Source: Rapana venosa (Eukaryota > Mollusca > Gastropoda > Neogastropoda > Muricidae). From it: DNA of 64,000 nt. Shown one piece after another: positions 21,732-34,408 of this stretch. The stretch's first letter is position 1. Every line of letters begins with the position of its first letter. The translations under genes were made by a program, and so were the position numbers. Below the pieces are notes generated by a model. That model ran no database searches. It saw only the letters and a program-made list of their open reading frames with translations, and had not been told where the DNA came from. The stretch is from positions 29,333,335 to 29,397,334 of the forward strand of contig CM054165.1 of NCBI GenBank assembly GCA_028751875.1, written 5' to 3'.

Positions 21732-22690
21732 ATGAAAATTCTCACACCAGGCCCGTCTCTTGTCAGCAGAAACCTCTACGACACAACCAAGTCAAAAGGA
21801 GATGAAACACCCACTAAGGAAAAGCTTGACTTTGTTAGTCTGCAAAGTGTCAGGGATAGATTCAGAACACAAGTTTTTTCTGAGGACACTACCAGTATTC
21901 TCATGTCCTCATGGTGACCCGCAACAAAACAGATGTGTGATGTGTACATACGAAAGTGGAAGAGGTACACGTGTAAGCAATAAGTGGATTCAGTTTCACT
22001 GCCTCTAGCCACAGCTGTAAATTTTCTGGTATCTCTGTTGAAAGAGGGATATTATTATAGCACTGTGGGCACCGCTCGTTCTACCTTAAGTTGTTTTCTC
22101 TTCAACTATGAAGGGGCAACGTTTGGTCAACATGAACTTGTAAAAAGATTTATGAAGGGTGTTTTTGAAAGAAAACCACCACTACCAAAGTATCACCAAA
22201 CTTGGGATGTAAATATTGTGCTAGAAACGTGGATTCCTGTGGAAAAACTGATGTTCAAGGAACTGACAGTGATACATGTTAATTATGCTACTGTCGGGTC
22301 GCAGATGTCAAACTGTTACTGCACTTGACATCGATAATATGCTGCTAACGAGGAAAAAATGTGTATTTTATGTAAATAGTTTATTAAAACAATCAAGGAG
22401 AGGAGCCCATCAGTCACCATTGAACTCATGGCTTTTGTGGAAAAGGAGACTTTGTGTATAGTTCACACTGTAAAAGAATACCTGAGATAGAGCACAGAAC
22501 TGAGGGCTCAGAATTCCTTCCACCTGACATTTGTTTATCACTCTCTAAGCACCACACAGAGGAGCTACTGGTGACACCATTTGCTAGCTAAAGTGGACAA
22601 TGGAGAGGGCAGGCATAGACATAACATGCTTCACAGCACACAGTACGTATACGAGGTCAGCCAGTACTTTGGCAACAAAACTTGCAGATG
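21732..22690 (+). pseudogene. Tyrosine recombinase (DIRS/Crypton-like), broken
   Basis: One frame runs 21732-22328 through two stops (21915 and about 22005): LQSVRDRFRTQVFSEDTTSI, then PATKQMCDVYIRKWKRY, ATAVNFLVSLLKEGYYYSTV, GTARSTLSCFLFNYEGATFG and LVKRFMKGVFERKPPLPKYH. After a frame change come LSGRRCQTVTALDIDNMLL (the R of box I) and VNSLLKQSRRGAHQSPL. After another, ERAGIDITCFTAHSTYTRSA gives box II, the H-x-x-R region. This is the strand-exchange enzyme type of DIRS and Crypton elements. Two extra residues (YT) lie inside the HST-RSA motif. It ends where an (AAT)n tract begins at 22695. No matching RT was seen, so DIRS versus Crypton is open. Confidence 0.82.
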
Positions 22691-22694
22691 CCCC

Positions 22695-22698
22695 AATA

Positions 22699-22730
<32 letters not shown>

Positions 22731-22781
22731 GATGATAATAATAACAAGAAGAAGAAGAAGAAGAAGAACAACAACAACAAC

Positions 22782-22842
<61 letters not shown>
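22695..22842. repeat. (AAT)n tract with (AAG)n and (AAC)n inside
   Basis: (AAT)n with GAT variants, then (AAG)n and (AAC)n at about 22745-22782, then pure (AAT)n. It is the expanded (ATT)n 3' tail of the minus-strand LINE-B that follows. Confidence 0.95.
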
Positions 22843-22845
<3 letters not shown>

Positions 22846-23700
22846 GGAATTTATAGCGTTATATCTTCCAAAGATAAATCAAAGCGCTTGCATTCAACCT
22901 ATTCTTACACAGCCATGCAACCAAAACAAACAATAGTTTAAACTTAGATATTACAAACATGGTAAGCGTAAAAATGATGGTTGATTTGATGACGGTTTGT
23001 TATATGTGACAGTGGCACAGCGTAGAGAGTGAAATGAACAGGGTTCAGAACTGATCCCTGTGGGATTCGGCATTCCATTTTGGCAGGTATTGATTGAATC
23101 TTTTTACTGCAACTGTCTGGAATCCGCCCGTAAGGTATGAACTACTAAACAAGGTGAGGGCTGTGCCAGTAACACCCAACGTTTTTTGAAGACGGGAGAG
23201 AAGAATTGAGTAGTCTATAGTGTTGAAAGTTGCTGATAAGTCGAGTAGAATAAGGAGTGAGATTTCCCCGAGTCAGAAGTGAGTAGAAGCGTGTTTAAGG
23301 TGTGGGCTAGGGTAGTTTTAGTGCTGTGGTTGATGCGATAGGCAGATTGTAATGCATGAAGAAGACTGTTAGAGAGGAGGTGGTTGTTGAGCTGTTTTAG
23401 AACTACTTTTTCAAGGATTTTAGAGATAAAAGGTAGGTTGGAAACAGTCTATAATTCTTCAGATTGTTAGGGTCAAGATCATGCTTTATACATTTTTTTT
23501 TAGTAAAGGTGTGACTATAGCAGTTTTGAGAGCTGATGGAGTATTTCCTGAAACAAGAGATTACTATTTTCGTGATAGCGGTTATAAGTTGTGGTAGGCA
23601 TTGTGCAAAAAGGGAAGCAGGTATGGGATCGAGATCGCATGATTTTTATAGTGATTTCTTTAAGAATTGTCATAATTTCTTTCTCGCTTGTTAGATGCAA
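22843..23700 (-). mobile_element. LINE-B copy with internal deletion
   Basis: On the minus strand, RT blocks KILEKVVLKQLNNHLLSNSL, LQSAYRINHSTKTTLAHTLN, DLSATFNTIDYSILLSRLQK (frames disrupted) and LYAVPLSHITNRHQINHHF are followed at once by 3' UTR sequence (CCATGTTTGTAATATCT) and the terminal GCGCTTTGATTTATC... ending in (ATT)n. About 1 kb present in the copy at 59347-60630 is missing, including the catalytic YADD box. The insertion truncates the recombinase pseudogene. Confidence 0.83.
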
Positions 23701-24930
23701 GGAAAGAAGATGAGTGCCAGAGAACTGGGGATCAGGAAGTGCAGGCTGGAGAGGAGTCTGATCCAGTCTGGATAATCATGAAAGCAGTGGATGGCCAAAT
23801 GTCTCCACATTTGCAAAGTTTTATAATAAGAATGCGGGACAAACACTGACCATGGGACATCATGGAGCACTTCCCAACACGGAAATAATGTAGGACATGT
23901 TTTCTTATTTACATGTGGTGGATGTATTTGTCTCGAGAACACTGGGGTTCTCAAATCTCATGAGCCTGTAGTGGAGGTATACATGAAATAAGCAAGAATT
24001 TAATACATTAAAGCAAGACTTTTCTCGTAAGTTGAAGCTGTTTGTAAATTCTTGTGAATTTATTGTAGACCAGAACAGAGTGCACATGCCCACCGGTGCA
24101 ATGGTCTGCATGCATACCATGCAAGTAATATGAAAATGCATACTATGCAACGAAACCAATACCACTCCATGGAATTTTTTTTTAAATCAAGAATTTCCAA
24201 CAGTGTTTTTTGCACACCGTGCAACAGTAAGACATCCCACCCAATGAAAACGATAATACTGATAACAACGTTTATAAAATACATGATGGTCCTGTTATAG
24301 TATGAGGCAGTGTTCTCTCAAGCCCTACCAACTGACACTAGGCTGCATGCTGTTTCTCATGTCCCGCCTGGTCTACTATTAATTTGCAAGAATTTACAAA
24401 GAGCTCCATCTTACAGGGTAAGTCTTGCTTCATTGTATTTAATTATAGGAAGTGGAATGCTGTCAGATCACCAGGTTCTTTGGTGGAGAGTACAGGTTCG
24501 ACCAAAAAGAGAAAACAAGAATTTACGTCAACAGAACATTGTACTACTGTTCTAGTGTAATGGTCATGCGAGTGATTTTTGGGAGTGAATCGTCATTTTG
24601 TTGCTTGAAACCTGATTGTTTGGTAATATGAAATGTTTTGTTTTTGGTGATTTGAAAAGTTCTTGATTTGGGGGAAACTGGTGGTGGGTGGGAGGGGGGT
24701 GGGGTTTGGGGGGTGGGGAGGGGATCAGGGAATACCTGAATACTATTTACTTTTTGCCCTTAAGATCTGGTATGATGTCACGTTTGCTGGCGCGTGGGTG
24801 AATGCGAACACGTCTTCATACACATTCACGCAGACACACACTACCAGTCTGTGACGATATTGGTTGTTTTCTCAAGATTTGTATTCTAATTCCAGTTTCT
24901 AAATAAAAGAACGAGATTGAAAATATAAGA
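23701..24930. other. Unassigned; G-rich stretch at 24664-24724
   Basis: No gene recognised. Near 24103-24160 two near-palindromes of the form GCATAC-(C/T)ATGCA occur about 40 bp apart. At 24664-24724 there is a G-rich tract with several runs of 3-6 G, a possible quadruplex former. Confidence 0.5.
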
Positions 24931-25665
24931 CCAGCCGCCATGGCGCAGTGGTTAGCACCTTGGATTTCGGACTGGAACATCGCGGGTTCAAGTCTCATAA
25001 GAGTCATTGGGATTTTTTAAACTCTGGCCGGCTCCTACCCAGAGTAAGTGTGCTGTGGGCTCAGTGGGAAGACTGGGACCACACAATCGAGCTTCATCCA
25101 CATAAAGGATGCGAGTTTGAGAGTTTTAATCAAATTACCTGACCAACACTGCAGGTGTCTGTATCTCTCGGACCGGGATATTATTATGATAGTAATGTAG
25201 AGTACAACCATGTCAAGTAGTCTCGAAGTATATGCACTTCCACAGCAACATCATTACATCATCCTCATTATCATTAAGAATCATTCAGTCAAAAAATTGC
25301 CTCTGATTCCGTCGAGTTGCTCTGGTCTCATGGTGATCTCAGATTCGGTTTCTCCATACACTGATGTGCCTCGGGTGGGTAACTCACTCAGTCTGGCTCT
25401 GTAACTGTCGTTAGTAGGCGGCTTAGTAGGTGATGTCCCGTGTATGTTATCTTAGAACAGGCACCACTGAACACCACCAAAGTGACCCAGAAGCAGTGCA
25501 GGGCCCCTCTAGATGGCGGCCCCACGGCAGCCTGACATTGGTGGGCTCCCTATAGACCTTCGACCCTGAGGATGAAACAACGAATTTAGGGTATGGCTGA
25601 GGGCTGGGGATTGAAATGAGCGGCGTGGGAGCAACAGGACGGGGGTGTTATAGAAGATGAGGCAG
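24931..25665 (+). mobile_element. SINE-2, second long copy
   Basis: Head GCCGCCATGGCGCAGTGGTT and B-box-like GGGTTCAAGTCTC. The body is collinear with 11483-12235 but lacks about 80 bp between TGTGCCT and CGGGTGGG. It extends past the first copy's end to GATGAGGCAGC and an A-rich tail at about 25665. Confidence 0.87.
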
Positions 25666-26048
25666 CAAAAACAAATTGAAAATGGATTTCTGTCATTATT
25701 TTCTGTAGTAAGAGTTTCCCGGTGAGGTGCCAGGATAAACAGGGAGGGTGTCAGTAAAAATAACATCCTTACCTTCTGGAAATTCTGTGCCAGGAATTCC
25801 CTGTTTTCCATCCCTCTCTTTCTTTCTGCCTTGTTCCTTTTCTTCCTGTCTCCTCCTCCTCCTTCTTGTCCATCTCCTTGCCTTCTTAGTCTATTCTCCT
25901 GCCCCCTTTTCCCCCCAGAAAGACTTAAAAGATAACAGTTTCTCCGCCAAAGTTAGATGCGCTGGGCCTGACTTCTTAGGCGCTTAACGGCAGCGCAAGG
26001 CATTTTCGCTCATATGACAGACAGCAAAGGAGCTGCCTGACCATTGGA
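25666..26048. other. Unassigned, pyrimidine-rich
   Basis: C/T-rich near 25800-25915; no family recognised. Confidence 0.45.
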
Positions 26049-26128
26049 CGAAGAAGGAGAAGAAGAAGAAGAAGGAGAAGAAGAAGAAGAAGGAGAAGAA
26101 GGAGAAGAAGAAGAAGAAGAAGAAGGTT
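26049..26128. repeat. (AAG)n / (AAGG)-type microsatellite
   Basis: About 80 bp of GAA repeats with GGA interruptions. Confidence 0.95.
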
Positions 26129-26279
26129 GAAGTTTTGCCTCCAATATCACTACAGTGAATAAACCAAAGAACCACATATGTTCTGAATATATAGACGTAG
26201 AAACACTATTGGCACATACTGATTAAGTGTTTAGTTCTTGCTGCTTTTATTTGCTTTTCTTTATTCCGTATAAAAATAT

Positions 26280-27061
26280 GTATGTCTTTGTCTACGTATG
26301 TACGTATGAAAGACAGATAGACAGACATTAATGCATACATACACACATATATACACACACATACACATGAATACATATATTCGTACGTAGGTGCATACGT
26401 AGGTATGTACGTATGTACGTACGTACGTATGTATGTATGTAGGTATGTATGTAGGTATGTTTGTTGGTATGTATGTATGTTTGTGTGTGTGTGTATATAT
26501 GTGTGTGTGTATGTATGTATGCATGCATGCTTGTCTGTCTGTCTGTCTGTCTGTATGTACGTACGTATGTAGGTATGTATGTAGGTATGTTTGTTGGTAT
26601 GTATGTATGTTTGTGTGTGTGTGTATATATTTATGTATGTATGTATGCATGCATGCATATCTGTGTATCTGTATGTATGCATGCACGTATGTATGTATGT
26701 ATGTATGTATGTATGTATGTATGTATGTATGTATGTATGTGTGTATGTCTGTCTGTCTGTCTGTCTGTATGTTTGTATGTATGTATGTATGTATGTATGA
26801 ATGAATGTATGTATGTGTATATGTATGTATATAAATAGGTAGGTAGGTAAGTATGTAGGTAGGTATCCACTGATCCATCCATTCATCCATGTTTCCATTT
26901 ATTCAACTGCTTATTAAGTTATCTATCTATCCATCCATCCATCCATCCGTCCACCCATCTATCTGTTCATCTATCTATCTACTATCTATCTTTCTATCTA
27001 CTATCTATCTATCTGTTCATCTATCTACTATCTATCTTTCTATCTACTATCTACCTATCTA

Positions 27062-27131
<70 letters not shown>

Positions 27132-27215
27132 GTTGATCTATCTGTCTGTCTGTCTATTTGTTTGCCTGTGCATCTGTCTGTCTATGTATTGTCTCCTCAT
27201 CGAAAAGATCTCTGT

Positions 27216-27305
<90 letters not shown>
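26280..27305. repeat. Compound tetranucleotide microsatellite, 1 kb
   Basis: In order: mixed GTAC/GTAT and ACAC stretches, (GTAT)n with (CTGT)n islands to about 26860, (CCAT)n near 26935-26950, (CTAT)n to about 27130, (CTGT)n to about 27250, then (CT)n to 27305. A 60-bp segment at 26441-26500 recurs exactly at 26571-26630, so a 130-bp higher-order duplication occurred. All frames across it are artefacts. Confidence 0.97.
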
Positions 27306-27307
<2 letters not shown>

Positions 27308-27375
27308 GTTTGTGTCTCATTCTTTTGTTTTAGCTTCCTTTTGTTTTGGTTTGTTTTGCTATGTATCATTTGATC

Positions 27376-27453
27376 TCATTCAATGAGCTGGAGGCCTACA
27401 GAATCAATCGCGCTCCTTGTTTATTGTTCATTGTTCATTGTTCATTGTTCATT

Positions 27454-27505
<52 letters not shown>

Positions 27506-27513
27506 CTCTCTCT
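27376..27513 (+). repeat. Repeat module with (ATTGTTC)n and (CT)n
   Basis: Begins CATTCAATGAGCTGGAGGCC, then a TTGTTTATTGTTC block, four or five copies of ATTGTTC and two (CT)n runs. The same module, with one ATTGTTC-like copy, recurs at 29533-29695. Confidence 0.85.
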
Positions 27514-27913
27514 CCTTTTGTTTTAGCTTTCCTTTTGTTTTGCCATGTATGGTTTGAATTCACTGCTTCTCAATGCCTCCGTTTAGTTCCCCAGCCAAAG
27601 TTCATGACCCACAGCTGGCAGCACGTGGATATAAATAAACGGGGCAAAAGGAAAGGCGGCACTACCCGCTTGCCACTGTAGCTGTGTTCATCTGTAAATT
27701 ACTCTTGTGTCTTTCACACATCCTCTTGCACAGTGAATTGTCAAACGACAAGCAAAGCACTCTTTAAAATGAGCTTTAAACAAGCTTTCTTTTGACTCCA
27801 AACTCCATGTACTTTCTTTCATACTGGTTGATGTGACAGCAGTTCAAGCAGACATGAAGATAAAGAGGAGGGGTGCAGGCAGAAACACAATCACAAACAA
27901 CAGACATTTCTAA

Positions 27914-27945
<32 letters not shown>

Positions 27946-28564
27946 AAAAAAGCAGCTGTTTATATTATATAAACAATGTCTGCATGCAGACTAACCTTTT
28001 TGGGGGCTGCGGCATTGAACCTGTTGGCAGAACGAGGCCATAAATAAACACACCTTAGGGACTACCGCGCGAGGCCAGCAGCGTGAGAGGCAGGGTGATG
28101 GAGAGCGTGGGGAAAGAGTCTGGGGCAGTCATTGGTGTCAGCTATCTGACTTCTCTAGAAACACTCCTGCTGGTCAGGCGTTACAGCACGTACACAGTCT
28201 ACTGTTTCATCAGCTTTTAGTGGTAGCCTTGCTACAGCTGAAGGTTTGTTCATGAACCAATTCCAGTACAGCTCAGAATTATAGCCCCGAGAACACAGTA
28301 GAAAACAGATGTCTTGTCAGTATCCTACACTGTCATCAGACAAAAAGATACCTCACTGATGTTTCTGATACTATACAAAAAGCATTTTCTGATCCTGTTA
28401 AGAAATTGTTGTGATCAAATGTTTATCTACTTATCAATTCTGTGTTGTGTAAAAAAGAACAAATTGCACACAGGCCTACACTTTGACATCAAAGCAACAC
28501 CCCAAGAAAAAGCAGAAAGAAAACACACACACACAAAACGGATGACAAAATTTACAAAACTGCA
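27514..28564. other. No gene recognised; (CT)n at 27917-27946
   Basis: Mixed-composition sequence with a short CT tract. Nothing else supportable. Confidence 0.45.
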
Positions 28565-28640
28565 TATACACGGGAATTAGATTTTTAAAAAAGCACATGA
28601 GTACTTATTCCATTATCCTTGAAATAAAAGAATAAGCAAA
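28565..28640 (+). mobile_element. SINE-1 3' end
   Basis: AAAAAAGCACATGAGTACTT, then ATTCCATTATCC and GAAATAAAAGAATAAGC. 5'-truncated. Confidence 0.8.
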
Positions 28641-28643
28641 ATA

Positions 28644-28930
28644 AATAAGCACACACACACATGAGCGCACGTGCAACACACAATCACACACAAGCAGACA
28701 AACATACACACACACAAAATGGCATAAATACATGTACGCATACCTATACCACACATACGTGCGCGCACCACACACTCATACACGCAGTGTGTGCACAACC
28801 ACACACATGTAACTACAAGAAGATGCCCACGGCACACATGTGCTGAGATAACTAACAACTTGTAACTGACACACACCAGAAGCACCTGGCACATGTAGGT
28901 GCTGTGGCGATCACTCACCACACACACACA

Positions 28931-28968
<38 letters not shown>

Positions 28969-29221
28969 CACACACACACACACACACACGCACATGCATA
29001 CACGGGCACATACGCATACACGCACACACACACGTGTGCGCGAACACACACACGCGCAAACGCACACGCGCGGGCCCACGCACGCACGCACGCACGCACA
29101 CTCACATCCCCGCACACACGCACACGCATGCATGCAGGGTCACACACACACGCACATGCACTCACACAAAGTAGATCTCTCCCCCCCTCTCTCTTCCTTC
29201 CCTCTCTCTGTCCTCCTCCTC

Positions 29222-29296
<75 letters not shown>

Positions 29297-29382
29297 TTCA
29301 GTCTCCTATTCTAGGGTTGTCTGGTATCACTTTAAGTGGAAAGACGTTAAAATTGAAGACTTACTTACTTACTCACACACAC

Positions 29383-29420
<38 letters not shown>
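28644..29420. repeat. CA-rich and CT microsatellite block
   Basis: Degenerate CA-rich sequence, dense (CA)n at 28917-28990, CA/CG mixtures to 29160, (CT)n at 29226-29293, and (CA)n at 29373-29416. Confidence 0.93.
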
Positions 29421-29532
29421 ACACACAAACACTCAGCCCTTCGTTTCTTGGGTGATACCGTGTTGGTAAAAAAAAAAGTGTAAAATTAGTTAACCAAAGT
29501 AGCGGTACAACCGTCACCACAAACAAGTAAAG

Positions 29533-29588
29533 CATTCAATGAGCTGGAGGCCTAGAGAATCAATCGTGCTCCTTGTTTATTGTTCGTT

Positions 29589-29687
<99 letters not shown>

Positions 29688-29695
29688 CTCTCAGT
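29533..29695 (+). repeat. Repeat module plus (CT)n, second copy
   Basis: CATTCAATGAGCTGGAGGCC again, then TTGTTTATTGTTCGTTGTTC and two long (CT)n runs. It directly precedes the LINE-C copy. Confidence 0.85.
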
Positions 29696-29706
29696 CTCTC
29701 TCTTCT

Positions 29707-30150
29707 TTCAAGCTTATATACAATCCTCAATAGATTATGCTTCAACCCTGTGAGATTCTGCTAGTGCAAAGACTATGAAACCATTATTAAGTCTGTATAA
29801 ACGTGCTCTTAAACTGGTTCTTCTGAAGAAGACTACCTTACTAGAAGTGGATTATACTCAGTTAAATATTCTTCCCCTACACCAAAGACTAAGATTTAAC
29901 AAAGGCATCATAATGTTTAAGATAATGACAGGAACTTTTCCCTCATCCTTAAAAGACAAGTTCCCAATGAATCATTCCAGAAATACTGAAAAGCCATGTG
30001 TCCCAATCCCAAGAATAGATTTGTTCAAATCTAGCTTACTTTACTCAGGCCCTGTGCTGTGGAACTCCCTTCCTGACTCATTTAGACAACACCAACCATT
30101 AACAATCTTCAAAAGTCATTTTTTCATCCACTTGATGCATCAAAAATAAA
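29707..30150 (+). mobile_element. LINE-C 3' coding end
   Basis: AYIQSSIDYASTL, then a stop in place of a usual W, then DSASAKTMKPLLSLYKRALK. An open frame 29775-30149 continues with LPLHQRLRFNKGIIMFKIMT, PRIDLFKSSLLYSGPVLWNS and FKSHFFIHLMHQK. This is the conserved end of CR1/jockey-type LINE proteins. The matching minus-strand copy is at 50640-51560. Confidence 0.85.
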
Positions 30151-30450
30151 AATCCACAATTGATCTGTTGGAAACAAAGTAAATATATCCTCCCTTGCAT
30201 TATACCAAATTATCCTCTCTCTCTCCCCCCCCTCTCTCTCTGTGTGTTTAAGTGTGAGTGTTTTACTTGTATATGCTATTGTGTTATTGAAAAATGACTT
30301 CTAAAATGATTTTTCCACTATCCTACTTCTTTATAATGTCTCTAGGACGATCTTAACATGTACAATGTTAAATCACAGTGATTTCTAATGGTGATAGTGT
30401 TGATGAATTGAAAACTATATTCAATATCATATGGATTTAAAATGCACTGT
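30151..30450. other. Probable LINE-C 3' flank, unassigned
   Basis: Follows the LINE-C stop codon; includes a short CT/CCC patch near 30212-30240. No other signal. Confidence 0.4.

Positions 30451-30544
<94 letters not shown>
30451..30544. repeat. (CT)n microsatellite
   Basis: Pure CT for about 94 bp. Confidence 0.98.
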
Positions 30545-30547
<3 letters not shown>

Positions 30548-30769
30548 GCGACTCTTCTGATGGCCAGTGAAAAACATTCTAAAGCACTTGCATGGTATAT
30601 ATTCGAAGCTTTTCAAAAGAGGCGAAATGAAACAGAAAAACCATGACAGACTTCTTAAATCAACCAACATGTTTATTGTTTTGAAACCGTGGAAGATCTT
30701 GATTATTCATTTCTGGTATGCCATTTGTATATTAATGAGAATTAGCTTATTTGCATTTGTAAGGGCATG

Positions 30770-32019
<1,250 letters not shown>

Positions 32020-32085
32020 GGGGACTGGATGTAAAAAAGCACATGGGTGCTTATTCATTATCCTCAAAATAAAATAATTTGTCAT

Positions 32086-32122
<37 letters not shown>
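32020..32122 (+). mobile_element. SINE-1 3' end followed by (CT)n
   Basis: GGGGACTGGATGTAAAAAAG, GGGTGCTTATTCATTATCC, then AAAATAAAATAATTT; (CT)n at 32087-32122 abuts it. Confidence 0.82.
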
Positions 32123-32123
<1 letters not shown>

Positions 32124-32124
<1 letters not shown>

Positions 32125-32495
32125 CCTTATAAGGTTCTGAGATGTGGGTATTGGATACTGCAGCAACACAAAATGAGTCAGGGCATCTATTTGCTTTGAA
32201 GCATATTTATATTAAGAATAGATAAACCCCAAACGGTTTTGTACACAGTGAAACAAACAGACATCCTCTTTCAATTAATTCTGCTGTAAGATTATTAGTT
32301 ATTTCATTAACATTTTGATCAGGGAAGAGCACAGGCTTACAATTCAATCTTATAGAATGCTTTTTGGTTTAGTTGCTAAGGGAAAGAAAAGGTGCGCCAC
32401 ACAAATACGCATTTGCTTATCTAGATACCGTTTTGGATATGTCTGGTTGAATCAAGGTGCTGGAAATCTAAAGGTGTTTATTGCTGTTTTTAGAC
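32124..32495 (+). mobile_element. LINE-A1 fragment, left half of a split copy
   Basis: Reads GSEMWVLDTAATQNESGHLF, then RHPLSINSAV, GKGKKRCATQIRICLSRYRF-like text, and NQGAGNLKVFIAVFR, matching the copy at 45123-46000 in order. The frame stops at an arginine codon at 32492 where the LTR-like element begins. It resumes at 34520. Confidence 0.85.
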
Positions 32496-32511
32496 TGTAG
32501 CCGGGTAGACA

Positions 32512-32617
32512 CACGGCTACACTTAACTTAGATTCAAAGAGCGAAACCAATACTAGCCTTGTCCCACGGCTACACATAACTTAGATTCAAACAGCCAAAC
32601 CGATACTAGCCTTGTGG
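32512..32617 (+). repeat. 53-bp tandem duplication at the LTR-like 5' end
   Basis: Two copies starting CACGGCTACAC at 32512 and 32565, differing at a few bases, both ending ATACTAGCCTTGT. Confidence 0.88.
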
Positions 32618-32993
32618 TCAATATAGATTCAGTTTTCTCAACTCTCTATGTAAACTGTCATTATTATGCTTAGGATATATTTATATTTTTATATTTAGTA
32701 TATTATCTAAATAAGTTTATTTTCCAATATTCTGAATGTTGTCTAAATAATTCTTTTAGTCCTTCAATAATACGGCCCGAGTTATCTCCCTTAAATGTGA
32801 GCGTTGGTCTGATCTAGCAAAGAAAATCAATAATAATAACTTTATTAAGTCATATTGTTTGCTCACATTCATGGATATGATTGTTGAAATATTGATCTTG
32901 ACTCGATTCATTTCAACCACAATGAGAGTTCTCTATTTTGTTGTAAATCAATATTTTTCGTCTATTGCATCATATAAGTATAGGTACTGTATG

Positions 32994-33282
32994 GGGACGG
33001 GATAGCTCAGTGGTCGGAGCACTCGCTTTCCCCCAGCCAAGTTAAGCAGCGTCGAGCGTGGTTACCAGTTGGATGGGTGACCGTTTACGCGCCTTGGCTT
33101 CAGTACAGTTCCCCCAGTTCACCCAGCTGTAAATGGGTACCTGCCCTCTTTAGGGTCAGGGAAGGTAAAGCAGCGAGGAGAGGAGATGGGCGCCGCCCTC
33201 AATATGCTGGCCCTAGAGAAGTGAGGTCTCTGACGCCTCGCTCCCCTACGACCTTATAGGTTATGGGACACCTTTACCTTTT
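32994..33282 (+). mobile_element. SINE-4, tRNA/5S rRNA chimeric SINE with 9-bp TSD
   Basis: The first 45 bp look like a tRNA 5' half with a perfect A-box (TAGCTCAGTGG). This is joined to AAGTTAAGCAGCGTCGAGCG and TTGGATGGGTGACCG, which match the A-box and box C region of 5S rRNA. The rest has CACCCAGCTGTAAATGGGTA, a GGTCAGGGAAGGTAAAGC block and a 3' end ACACCTTTACCTTTT. The TSD TACTGTATG is at 32985-32993 and 33283-33291. A 3' part recurs at 35423-35552. It is not a functional 5S gene because the 5' third is replaced. Confidence 0.88.
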
Positions 33283-34135
33283 TACTGTATGTAGCCAACT
33301 GAGAGATTAACTGCTAGGAAAGCAGTTCTAATTTTTATTTAAGGAATCTTTAATAAATCATAATTATTGTGCCATTGAAGAACATGTGGAATAAACTCTA
33401 TTTAGATCAATAAAACAGCTCATATTAAGTAGTACTAGATTGTAAGGCGTAAGTTGTACACAATGTGCCAGTCGTAAATTTTAGCTAACCGCCATTCCTT
33501 GTTGTAAACAAGTTTGAATTGTAAACTAAATTCTAACAAATGCAGACATAAAAATATAAATGTATGGTATGTTTTGGGTTTTGTTATGAATAAATATAAG
33601 ATTGGAAGATGTTAGTATGAATAATTTGTAGTATTAGAGATCGTTATGTTTTAGATCTGACGGACAGCTTTAAGAAGCTTGCTTGGGTGCAAGCAGACCA
33701 GAAACTGTGTTTTCACACTGATTAATTATGAATATCTCCTCTCACCGACATCTGTGGTTTATAATATGTATATGTATACAAACTGTGGTGCATATCCTTC
33801 TTTTTATAGTCATAAAGTATTTAGTTTTGTTGAAGTTTTTATGTTTTATTTCCGAAAGTTATAGTGTGCAGCTGTTAAAAGTGTATCTAGTCGGAGGCTT
33901 TAATTGCTAATAGTTTGCAGCCAAATGATTTTTGTGCAAAATGCAATAATGCATCTTAATGCTTATACTTTCTAGTTTATTTTGATATATAATATGTCTA
34001 GTTTCGTTACGCGGACAGCAAGATAATCACCACTGAAGCTGCATGAGAAAACACAAAATCTCCTTCACCTTGGGCCAAATCGTCCAAAACGATCGCAGTG
34101 TGGTGGCGCTGTCTTTGCAGTTCGCGTGGCAGGGA

Positions 34136-34141
34136 TATATA
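34136..34141 (+). promoter_or_regulatory. TATA box of the LTR-like element
   Basis: TATATA in the context GGGATATATAGAGG, correctly spaced upstream of the AATAAA within the LTR-like element. Confidence 0.5.
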
Positions 34142-34307
34142 GAGGGGTGGTTCGGGAGGCTAGGTCCCAGTTATCTTTTATTCCTTTTAACTCCCCTATT
34201 TTAGCTAGTCTTCATATACACTATGTGTGGCAAGACTTAAAACACGAACGAACGAGGCTAGGCAGGGAGGAGAGAACGCCACAGGCTAGGCTACAGGCCA
34301 AGGAAAG

Positions 34308-34309
<2 letters not shown>

Positions 34310-34379
<70 letters not shown>
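34310..34379. repeat. (GA)n microsatellite
   Basis: About 70 bp of GA inside the presumed R region of the LTR-like element. Confidence 0.97.
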
Positions 34380-34381
<2 letters not shown>

Positions 34382-34408
34382 ATTCACCCACACAGCAGTA
34401 GATGGCTG

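Noticed and set aside
26206..26898. 230-codon minus-strand frame (HTYIHTYIHT-type) in the tetranucleotide field
   Set aside because: Produced by GTAT/GTGT repeats lacking stops; no unique domain.
32994..33110. Possible tRNA or 5S rRNA gene
   Set aside because: The tRNA half lacks a 3' half that could pair, and the 5S part lacks its 5' third. The element has a TSD and a second copy, so it is a SINE.
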